Shown: positions 1 through 5,212 of the stretch, one piece after another
Layout: every line of letters starts with the position of its first letter
Numbering within the stretch: the first letter of the stretch is position 1
Assembly (NCBI GenBank): GCA_021648425.1
Contig: JAKISV010000181.1
Span: forward strand, 1-5,227
Direction: 5' to 3'
Source of the DNA: Rhizobiaceae bacterium
Lineage (GTDB): Bacteria; Pseudomonadota; Alphaproteobacteria; Rhizobiales; Rhizobiaceae
Length of the DNA stretch: 5,227 nt
Made by a program: the position numbers and the translations under genes
Notes under the pieces: model-generated
What the model was told of the DNA's origin: nothing
Seen by the model: the letters and a program-made list of their open reading frames with translations, nothing else
The model's database searches: none

Positions 1-96
1 AGCAATACTGCGTTATGTTGTTGTTTGAAGCCCCGCAATTTTGCACTTAATACGTATGACGCTGGTGCTGGGATGCATCGAGTGAACGACCTGGTG
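1..96. other. Left edge of window, no recognisable gene
   Basis: No gene could be recognised here. The forward frame beginning at base 1 is open up to a stop at 133-135, but that stop lies inside the palindrome, and the short translation (contains TYDAGAGMHRV) resembles no family I know. One reverse-strand frame is also open to the window edge. The stretch could be intergenic DNA or a decayed gene end. It includes a 10-bp word, GCAATTTTGC (35-44), that recurs at 181-190 next to the SRP RNA promoter. Confidence 0.4.
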
Positions 97-159
97 CATT
101 TAATAGGGGACAGTAACCGATTAATTTCAATTTAATCGGTTACTGTCCCCTATTAAATG
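97..159. repeat. 63-bp near-perfect palindrome, REP/MITE-like
   Basis: Seen directly: bases 97-124 are the exact reverse complement of 132-159, giving a 28-bp uninterrupted stem. After one T/T mismatch (125/131) two more base pairs follow around a single central C at 128. Each arm runs inward as CATTTAATAGGGGACAG then TAACCGATTAA. The outer arm contains AATAGGGGACAG, which resembles the GGGGACAG-type ends I recall beside IS200/IS605-like REP-associated tyrosine transposases; that comparison is from memory and is inference. No transposase is present, so a solo non-autonomous element is the best reading. It is a poor candidate for an intrinsic terminator, because the stem base is A/T-rich and no run of T follows it on either strand. 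Confidence 0.75.
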
Positions 160-178
160 TCTGTTTAAATTCTACCGC

Positions 179-207
179 TTGCAATTTTGCTTACAATACC
201 AGATATG
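179..207 (+). promoter_or_regulatory. Candidate sigma-70 promoter of the SRP RNA gene
   Basis: TTGCAA (179-184) as -35 and GATATG (202-207) as -10 are separated by 17 bp and would start transcription near 214, where the SRP RNA terminal stem begins. An alternative -10, TACAAT (192-197), matches consensus better but has no good -35 and would start about ten bases early. The exact hexamers are uncertain; a promoter somewhere in 170-210 is very likely because the RNA gene needs one. Confidence 0.4.
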
Positions 208-213
208 TATCCA

Positions 214-314
214 TGGAAGGTTGGTGGTGGACGTGCTCCTCGCCAACCGGGTCAGATCCGGAAGGAAGCAGCCCCAACGAGATTCGGCGCGGGTCGCCTT
301 AAGCCAGCCTTCCA
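214..314 (+). ncRNA. ffs: Bacterial small SRP RNA (4.5S RNA)
   Basis: RNA component of the signal recognition particle. It binds Ffh and, through FtsY, directs ribosomes making membrane or secreted proteins to the translocase. The diagnostic helix 8 is at 250-273: GGTCAGATCC, the GGAA tetraloop at 260-263, then GGAAGCAGCC with the asymmetric internal loop bound by the Ffh M domain. The ends pair as a terminal stem, GGAAGGTTGG (215-224) with CCAGCCTTCC (304-313), including one G-U pair. The length of about 100 nt and lack of an Alu domain fit the small proteobacterial form. It lies about 100 bp upstream of dnaX in the same direction, a common alphaproteobacterial arrangement. Exact ends are estimated from the stem, give or take a few bases. 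An open frame over 187-408 crosses this RNA and is spurious. Confidence 0.93.
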
Positions 315-321
315 CCTAATT

Positions 322-349
322 CCCAAAACAATAATAATTGTGGGTTTTG
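322..349 (+). terminator. Weak intrinsic terminator after SRP RNA
   Basis: ACAAT (328-332) and ATTGT (337-341) form a stem around a 4-base loop. Flanking CCC (322-324) can pair with GGG (342-344) across a bulge of A residues, and TTTT (345-348) follows. An alternative pairing joins CAAAAC (324-329) with GTTTTG (344-349). Its position just after the SRP RNA 3' end fits a terminator, but the stem is A/T-rich and the T tract is only four bases. Confidence 0.45.
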
Positions 350-381
350 CCCGCAAGTCGGCCCAATCGCAAACTTGCCTG

Positions 382-409
382 TTCCCGTATTTACAAAACC
401 CGGTATAAT
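382..409 (+). promoter_or_regulatory. Candidate dnaX promoter with consensus -10
   Basis: TATAAT (404-409) is a perfect -10 hexamer ending 7 bases before the dnaX ATG. The -35 is poor: TTCCCG (382-387) at a 16-bp spacing, while the better TTGCCT (375-380) is too far at 23 bp. If this -10 is used, transcription starts at about 415-418, on or next to the start codon. Confidence 0.4.
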
Positions 410-416
410 CGGCCCC

Positions 417-2237
417 ATGACAAAATCCGGCGAAGATAAATCATCAAACGGCAATTACCGCGTTTTGGCGCGAAAATATCGCCCACAGAATTTTGATGAC
501 CTCATTGGCCAGGAGCCGATGGTTCGCACTTTGTCAAATGCTTTTGAGACCGGCCGCATCGCCCAGGCCTATATGCTGACCGGTGTTCGCGGTGTCGGCA
601 AAACCACCACCGCCAGAATTCTGGCCCGCGCTCTGAATTTCAAAACAGACAAAATTGACCAGCCCACCATTGATCTGAGCACGATGGGAGAAAACTGTCA
701 GGCCATTATAGATGGCAATCATCTCGACATCATCGAAATGGATGCCGCTTCCCATACCGGTATTGATGATATCAGAAGCCTGATTGAATCAGCCCAGTAC
801 AAACCTGTCTCTGCGCGTTACAAAGTCTACATTATCGATGAAGTCCACATGCTTTCGCGCAATGCTTTTAACGGTTTGCTCAAAACCCTGGAAGAACCGC
901 CCGAACATCTGAAGTTCATTTTTGCCACCACCGAAATCAGAAAAGTGCCGATAACCGTCCTGTCGCGCTGCCAGCGATTTGATCTGCGCCGCATATCTTC
1001 TGACGTCATGGCAACTCACCTGCTCGCCATTACCAAAAAAGAAGATGTGGAAATCGACAGCGCCGCCCTGTCAATGATCGTGCGCGCATCGGAAGGTTCT
1101 GTGCGCGATGCATTGTCCTTGCTTGATCAGGCAATTGCCCATGCATCGGGCAACATTGAAGGTGAAAATGTGCGTGCAATGCTTGGCCTGGCCGACCGCG
1201 CACGCATTATCGATCTGTTTGAACAGTTGATGAAAGGCGACATCGCCGCCTGCCTTGAGGAGTTGCGTCACCAGTATGATGTTGGTGCCGAACCGGTGAT
1301 GGTATTGAGCGATCTGGCCGATTTTATCCATTTTGTTACCCGCCTCAAATATGTACCACAGGCTGCCAATGACCCTGCCATTTCAGAAACTGAAAGTAAG
1401 AAGGGTGCCGAGTTTGCAAATTCGCTTTCCGTGCGCGTGTTGGGTCGCTCCTGGCAAATCCTGCTTAAGGGAATCGAAGAAGTAGCGGCTTCCCAGCGCC
1501 CACTGATGGCTGCCGACATGGTGCTGGTGCGTCTCGCTCACGCCGCAACCCTGCCAACACCCGATGAAGTCATTCGTTCGCTTGATAATGACAGTGAAAA
1601 TTCTGCCGCCACTACCGGGTCGCGAACTGCCACTGCCGCACCGGGGCCAGGTACACAAGCAGGCTCTTCTCAATCTTCGCGCAGTATTCAGCAGGTTTCA
1701 TCACACGATGCACCCCGCATGACCGGCACCAACGGCCCGCAACTGGCACCAAAACTTGAAATTGTTTCCAATACCCCCGCACCCCAATCAATTCCCTCAG
1801 ACGTCACACAACTAAATCTTGAACGGTTTGAAGATCTGATATTTCTGGCGGAAGATAAACGTGATTTGCAGACCAAATCCCGCCTGCGCCGCTATGTGCG
1901 TCTGGTTAAATTTGAAGACGGTCGCATGGAATTTTCGATTGCCGGTAACCCGCCACCATCGTTTATCAATGATCTTCAACGCAAGTTGAAACAATGGACC
2001 GGCAAACGCTGGAACCTCATCATCAGCCGCGAGCGCGGTGAACCAAGCCTGGAGGAAACAGATCAGGCTGAAGAAAAAAGCCGGTTTGATGCCGCCAGTG
2101 CTGACCCCGCTGTTGAGGCAATACTTGCGAAGTTTCCCGGCGCAAAAGTAATTGATGTTCGCATACGCAGCGAGGCAGAACCCCAATCAGATATTGAAGA
2201 GGCCCCCAGCCAGGACCTTGACGATTTCTTTGAATAG
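417..2237 (+). CDS. dnaX: DNA polymerase III subunit tau (clamp loader ATPase)
   Basis: Clamp-loader subunit that hydrolyses ATP to load the beta clamp and couples polymerase cores and helicase at the fork. 606 aa from the ATG at 417. AAA+ motifs: Walker A GVRGVGKT (56-63), Walker B with DEVH (141-144), sensor 1 FATTE (169-173), SRC arginine-finger motif (183-185), sensor 2 GSVRDALSLLDQ (227-238). Domain III spans roughly 240-375, followed by a Ser/Thr/Ala/Gly/Pro-rich linker (about 390-465) and a tau-specific C-terminal part (about 466-606) ending in an acidic tail. Of the four zinc cysteines of E. coli DnaX only the last (C94) is visible, as in other alphaproteobacteria. The start at 417 fits family N-termini; an in-frame TTG at 375 would add 14 unlikely residues. 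No Shine-Dalgarno precedes either. It heads a probable dnaX-ybaB-recR operon, 44 bp before ybaB. Confidence 0.97.
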   Translation: MTKSGEDKSSNGNYRVLARKYRPQNFDDLIGQEPMVRTLSNAFETGRIAQAYMLTGVRGVGKTTTARILARALNFKTDKIDQPTIDLSTMGENCQAIIDGNHLDIIEMDAASHTGIDDIRSLIESAQYKPVSARYKVYIIDEVHMLSRNAFNGLLKTLEEPPEHLKFIFATTEIRKVPITVLSRCQRFDLRRISSDVMATHLLAITKKEDVEIDSAALSMIVRASEGSVRDALSLLDQAIAHASGNIEGENVRAMLGLADRARIIDLFEQLMKGDIAACLEELRHQYDVGAEPVMVLSDLADFIHFVTRLKYVPQAANDPAISETESKKGAEFANSLSVRVLGRSWQILLKGIEEVAASQRPLMAADMVLVRLAHAATLPTPDEVIRSLDNDSENSAATTGSRTATAAPGPGTQAGSSQSSRSIQQVSSHDAPRMTGTNGPQLAPKLEIVSNTPAPQSIPSDVTQLNLERFEDLIFLAEDKRDLQTKSRLRRYVRLVKFEDGRMEFSIAGNPPPSFINDLQRKLKQWTGKRWNLIISRERGEPSLEETDQAEEKSRFDAASADPAVEAILAKFPGAKVIDVRIRSEAEPQSDIEEAPSQDLDDFFE

Positions 2238-2281
2238 TCCCATTTGCAAGATAAATTCTAATCCTTCAATGGAGTATCGAT

Positions 2282-2608
2282 ATGAAAGATATTATGGGCC
2301 TGATGAAACAGGCCAAGGAAATGCAATCCAAGATGCAAACAATGCAGGAGGAGCTGGCAACCCTTGAAGCCGAAGGTATTGCAGCCGGGGGCATGGTCAA
2401 AGTCACCCTGAATGGCAAAGGTGAATTGCGGGGGGTTACCATCGATCCGTCCATGTTCAAGGAAGAAGAAGTGGAAATTCTCGAAGACCTGATCATCGCT
2501 GCCCACAATCAGGCCAAATCAAAAGTCGAAGAAGTCACCGCCCAAAAAACCGCAGAACTCACCGCCGGTCTGCCCATTCCGCCAGGCATGAAACTGCCGT
2601 TCGGGTAA
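2282..2608 (+). CDS. ybaB: YbaB/EbfC family nucleoid-associated protein
   Basis: Small dimeric DNA-binding protein of the YbaB/EbfC family, known to bind DNA and associate with the nucleoid; its precise role is unsettled. 108 aa, the usual length. The N-terminal helix (1-32: MKDIMGLMKQAKEMQ and on) is Met- and Gln-rich and amphipathic. The family core is a beta hairpin (about 36-56, GGMVKVTLNGKGELRGVTID), then a Glu-rich helix (60-92) and the conserved tail LPIPPGMKLPFG (97-108). Start ATG 2282 has a clear ribosome site, GGAG at 2271-2274, 7 bases upstream, the best in the window. It sits between dnaX and recR as in most bacteria and is probably cotranscribed with both. Confidence 0.95.
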   Translation: MKDIMGLMKQAKEMQSKMQTMQEELATLEAEGIAAGGMVKVTLNGKGELRGVTIDPSMFKEEEVEILEDLIIAAHNQAKSKVEEVTAQKTAELTAGLPIPPGMKLPFG

Positions 2609-2627
2609 CGTTCGTTGAAATTATCTC

Positions 2628-3239
2628 ATGTCTAAATCCGTCACCGGCCCCGAAATTGAACGCCTGATCCAACTGCTTGCCAAGCTGCCGGGCCTTGGCC
2701 CGCGTTCCGCCCGCCGCGCAGCGCTTCACTTGATCAAAAAAAAGGAAAACCTGTTAATTCCGCTTTCAGCAGCAATGGCGCAGGCCGTTGAAAAGGTTCG
2801 TGTCTGCGAAACCTGTGGCAATGTTGATACCACTTCACCCTGCACATTATGCACAGACCCGCGCCGCGACAATTCTACTATTGTTGTCATTGAAGATGTA
2901 GCTGACCTGTGGGCGCTCGAACGCGCTGCAGTGATCAACGCAACCTACCACGTTCTGGGCGGCGTGCTTTCTCCACTCGACGGCATCGGCCCTGAAGATC
3001 TGGCAATCGCCAGCCTGGTCGACCGGATAGACAATGCGACAATCCCGGTCAAAGAAGTCATCATCGCCGTTAATGCCACCGTTGAGGGCCAAACCACTGC
3101 CCATTATATCACCGATCAACTGGAAGGACTGGAAGTCAAAATAACCCGTCTGGCCCATGGTGTGCCGGTGGGGGGGGAACTGGATTACCTGGATGAAGGA
3201 ACCCTGGCAGCCGCAATCAAAAGCCGGAGTGGATTTTAA
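2628..3239 (+). CDS. recR: Recombination mediator protein RecR
   Basis: RecFOR-pathway protein that, with RecO and RecF, helps RecA replace SSB on single-strand gaps. 203 aa, normal length. Domains in order: N-terminal helix-hairpin-helix (about 17-36, LPGLGPRSARRAALHL), a Cys4 zinc finger (C60, C63, C72, C75), a Toprim domain (about 82-175, with IVVIEDVADLWALER and the E89/D90 acidic pair, and YHVLGGVLSPLDGIGPEDL), and the C-terminal RLAHGVPVGGELDYLDEGTL block. Start ATG 2628 fits family N-termini (GPEIERLIQLLAKLPGLG), although no good Shine-Dalgarno precedes it; it follows ybaB by 19 bp, so translational coupling is plausible. Codons 37-39 are AAA AAA AAG, an A8 run that forms a slippery heptamer. 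An 8-base G run lies at 3170-3177. Its stop is 6 bp from that of the opposing rmuC. Confidence 0.97.
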   Translation: MSKSVTGPEIERLIQLLAKLPGLGPRSARRAALHLIKKKENLLIPLSAAMAQAVEKVRVCETCGNVDTTSPCTLCTDPRRDNSTIVVIEDVADLWALERAAVINATYHVLGGVLSPLDGIGPEDLAIASLVDRIDNATIPVKEVIIAVNATVEGQTTAHYITDQLEGLEVKITRLAHGVPVGGELDYLDEGTLAAAIKSRSGF

Positions 3240-3252
3240 ACATAATCACTCC
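3226..3252. terminator. Dyad at recR/rmuC convergent stops, possible weak terminator
   Basis: GGAGTGG (3226-3232) pairs with TCACTCC (3246-3252), six Watson-Crick pairs plus one G-T, around a 13-base A/T-rich loop. It spans both stop codons. On the reverse strand a short CTTTTG follows the stem; on the forward strand there is no T tract. It could weakly end rmuC transcription, but the pairing is short and may be chance. Confidence 0.3.
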
Positions 3253-4448
3253 ACCGCCTTCAACTTCACCTTTTCCACCTCAATATTTTTCGTTTCCTCA
3301 AAATCAAGGTCAACAATTCTGGTGCCGCGTTTGTTCACTTTGTCCGATGAAGTCAAAATCATTTCCACATCTTTCTGAGCCTGCCTGAAATGCGTATCGA
3401 GCTTACGCACCCGCTCATCCATACGGCTGACATCTTCCATCAACCGGATGATCTCACCTTGAATAAGATGAGCCTGTTCACGCATTCTGGTGTCTTTCAA
3501 CACCGATTGAATTACCTGTATCGACAACATCAACAGCGATGGAGAAACAATAATCACCCGGGCACGAAGCGCCTTTTGCACAAGTGCTTCGAAATTTTCA
3601 TGGATTTCCGCAAACACAGATTCTGATGGCACAAACATAAACGCAGTGTCCTGGGTTTCACCCGCGATCAGATACTTTTCAGATATCGCCTTAATATGAA
3701 CCTCAACATCCCTGCGAAATTGCGTTGCCGCAACCTTCATCAATTCGGGTTCTTTTGCACTGCGAATTGCATTCCACGCTTCAAGGGGAAATTTAGCATC
3801 AATCACCAGCGAGGGCGTATCGTTTGGCATGAAAATCAGGCAGTCCGGGCGGCAGGAATTACTGAGCGTCGCCTGAAACTGATAGGCCCCCTTCGGCAGC
3901 CCGTCCTGCACAATGGCCTGCATGCGCCCTTCGCCAAACGCACCTCGGGTTTGTTTGTTGCTCAAAATATGCTGCAATTCCACCACCTGGCTGGACAAAG
4001 CCACAATATTATTTTGCGCATTGTCAATCACCGCCAGCCTTTCCTGCAGCTTGCTCAGGCTTTCCTGGGTATTTTTGGTGGTTTGCGTGATCGACTGGCC
4101 AATGCGCCCGCCCATGCTTTCCAGCCGCTCATTGACCGAGCGCATCATGTCGCCCTGGCGGGTGGAGAATATTTCACTCATCGTTTGCATGCGCCCGGTG
4201 AGTTCGTTCTGACTGGCGACAAGTTCCGCCATACGCGCTTCGGCTTCACGGGCACGTTCAATTGCCGCCGCTTCATTGGCAGCACGCCGTTTGGCGTTTT
4301 GCCAGGTGGCAATCATCCGCCAGATTATCAGTACCAGTATCAGTCCGGCAACCACAGCAGCAATTTCACCAACGCTAATCGGCCGGTTGCCAAACTGCAT
4401 CACAGTTTGTTCCAAAACAGCGCCAAAATCTATCACAAGAGTTTCCAT
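3246..4448 (-). CDS. rmuC: RmuC family DNA recombination protein
   Basis: RmuC-family protein; E. coli rmuC is known for limiting inversions at short inverted repeats, and the family carries a PD-(D/E)XK-like nuclease fold. 400 aa. Layout: short N-terminal segment, one membrane helix (about 25-47, VGEIAAVVAGLILVLIIW), a long coiled coil rich in Ala, Glu, Arg and Gln (about 50-165), then the nuclease-like domain (about 168-330): RGAFGEGRMQ with E173, RPDCLIF with D202, and VIDAKFPLEAW with D217 and K219 as candidate active-site residues. A second helical stretch follows (325-365) and a charged tail. Likely anchored in the inner membrane with the nuclease domain in the cytoplasm. On the reverse strand, ATG at 4446-4448 is preceded by a modest AGG 5 bases away. 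Convergent with recR and divergent from def. An open frame of 325 codons on the opposite strand (3696-4673) is a shadow. Confidence 0.95.
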   Translation of the reverse strand: METLVIDFGAVLEQTVMQFGNRPISVGEIAAVVAGLILVLIIWRMIATWQNAKRRAANEAAAIERAREAEARMAELVASQNELTGRMQTMSEIFSTRQGDMMRSVNERLESMGGRIGQSITQTTKNTQESLSKLQERLAVIDNAQNNIVALSSQVVELQHILSNKQTRGAFGEGRMQAIVQDGLPKGAYQFQATLSNSCRPDCLIFMPNDTPSLVIDAKFPLEAWNAIRSAKEPELMKVAATQFRRDVEVHIKAISEKYLIAGETQDTAFMFVPSESVFAEIHENFEALVQKALRARVIIVSPSLLMLSIQVIQSVLKDTRMREQAHLIQGEIIRLMEDVSRMDERVRKLDTHFRQAQKDVEMILTSSDKVNKRGTRIVDLDFEETKNIEVEKVKLKAVE

Positions 4449-4476
4449 GCCAACCTGTTACACGATTCTGTTCCTT

Positions 4477-4482
4477 ATGATA
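4477..4482 (-). promoter_or_regulatory. Candidate -10 element for rmuC
   Basis: On the reverse strand this reads TATCAT, five of six bases matching the -10 consensus, 28 bp upstream of the rmuC ATG. That would give a leader of about 20 nt. No good -35 is seen at 16-18 bp, so support is limited. Confidence 0.35.
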
Positions 4483-4523
4483 AGAACAAAACGGGAATAA
4501 ATTGCTCACATCGACTTGCCATC

Positions 4524-4552
4524 TTGACGTCACGGTACGCATTCCATATGTC
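4524..4552 (+). promoter_or_regulatory. Candidate def promoter
   Basis: TTGACG (4524-4529), five of six consensus -35 bases, is followed after 17 bp by TATGTC (4547-4552), a weak -10. Degenerate -10 boxes are common in alphaproteobacteria. Transcription would start near 4559, giving a leader of about 40 nt. The -35 overlaps the 8-bp palindrome TGACGTCA (4525-4532), a possible regulator site. This lies in the 151-bp divergent region shared with rmuC. Confidence 0.4.
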
Positions 4553-4573
4553 GTGCTACGATAACAAAATCCC

Positions 4574-4594
4574 CAATCAACAATCAACAGTCAG
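4574..4594 (+). repeat. Tandem heptad repeat in the def leader
   Basis: CAATCAA occurs twice head to tail (4574-4580, 4581-4587), followed by a degenerate third unit CAGTCAG (4588-4594). It lies directly before the def ATG, just where a Shine-Dalgarno site would be expected, and none is present. Confidence 0.6.
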
Positions 4595-4599
4595 TCCCA

Positions 4600-5181
4600 A
4601 TGAGTATAAAGCAGATAATCAACATCCCCGATCCAATATTACGACAGGTCTCCAGGTCGGTTGCGCGTTTTGATGATGAATTGCAAACGCTGCTCGACGA
4701 CATGCTCGAGACTATGTACGACGCCCCGGGCATTGGTCTGGCAGCTATCCAGGTGGGCATACCACTGCGAGTAATCACCCTTGATGTTTCACCTCGAAAA
4801 AATAGCGACGAAGACGGGCACGAAGATGATGAAGAAGAAGCCCCGGAACCTGATCCGATTTTTTTGATTAATCCCGAAATTCTGAATCGCTCCGATGAAC
4901 GCTCTATCTATGAAGAAGGCTGTCTGTCGATACCCGATTATTATGCCGATGTTGAACGCCCGTCTTTTTGCAAGGTGAAATATCTCGACCGTAAAGGCAA
5001 AGAGCAGATCATGGATGCTGATAAAATCCTCGCCACCTGCATCCAGCACGAAATTGACCACCTGGATGGTGTTTTGTTCATCGACCACATCTCAAAACTG
5101 AAACGCAACATGGTAGTAAAAAAATTCACCAAGATTGCCAAACAGTCTGGAAGTGGTTCGGGCAAACGCATGGTGGGTTGA
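4600..5181 (+). CDS. def: Peptide deformylase
   Basis: Removes the formyl group from the N-terminal formyl-methionine of nascent proteins at the ribosome exit, a metal-dependent hydrolysis needed before methionine removal. 193 aa. All three family motifs are intact: motif 1 GIGLAAIQVG (44-53, Q51), motif 2 EGCLSIP (106-112, metal ligand C108), motif 3 QHEIDHLDG (149-157, metal ligands H150 and H154, catalytic E151). The protein is longer than the usual 165-175 aa because of an acidic insertion at about 67-86 and a Lys/Ser/Gly-rich tail (168-193). Start ATG 4600 fits family N-termini (IINIPDPILRQVS) despite having no Shine-Dalgarno; the leader holds heptad repeats instead. In this class def is often followed by fmt, which would lie beyond the window edge. 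Divergent from rmuC. Confidence 0.96.
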   Translation: MSIKQIINIPDPILRQVSRSVARFDDELQTLLDDMLETMYDAPGIGLAAIQVGIPLRVITLDVSPRKNSDEDGHEDDEEEAPEPDPIFLINPEILNRSDERSIYEEGCLSIPDYYADVERPSFCKVKYLDRKGKEQIMDADKILATCIQHEIDHLDGVLFIDHISKLKRNMVVKKFTKIAKQSGSGSGKRMVG

Positions 5182-5185
5182 GAAT

Positions 5186-5212
5186 TATTTGGTTCCTCGC
5201 AGTTGCCAAATA
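5186..5212. other. Weak stem-loop after def
   Basis: TATTTGG (5186-5192) and CCAAATA (5206-5212) pair perfectly over 7 bp around a 13-base loop, starting 5 bases after the def stop. No T run follows, so it is not a clear terminator. It may lie in a def-fmt intergenic space. Nothing else is visible up to the window end at 5227. Confidence 0.3.

Noticed and set aside
97..159. Palindrome as a CRISPR repeat or intrinsic terminator
   Set aside because: There is a single copy with no spacers, and no T tract follows the stem on either strand.
187..408. Open frame of 73 codons covering the SRP RNA
   Set aside because: It overlaps the whole SRP RNA and its downstream hairpin, has no ribosome site, and its translation resembles no protein family; RNA helix 8 explains the sequence.
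375..416. Upstream TTG start for dnaX
   Set aside because: It would add 14 residues unlike other DnaX N-termini, lies upstream of a consensus -10, and has no Shine-Dalgarno; ATG 417 fits the family.
1035..1041. A6 run followed by G in dnaX as a frameshift site
   Set aside because: Codons are AAA AAA GAA preceded by C, so the A AAA AAG heptamer is not in frame, and the position lies inside the ATPase/domain III part, not the linker.
2074..2080. AAAAAAG in dnaX near the 3' end as a frameshift site
   Set aside because: The reading frame is GAA AAA AGC, so the heptamer is out of register, and the site is too near the C-terminus to make a gamma-like product.
1812..2186. 124-codon reverse open frame in dnaX
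   Set aside because: It is antisense to the well-conserved tau C-terminal region with no ribosome site and no recognisable domain.
3696..4673. 325-codon forward open frame opposite rmuC
   Set aside because: It runs antisense to a clear RmuC protein, crosses the rmuC-def promoter region and into def in the wrong frame, and its composition is rich in His, Asn and Arg as expected from mirrored codons.
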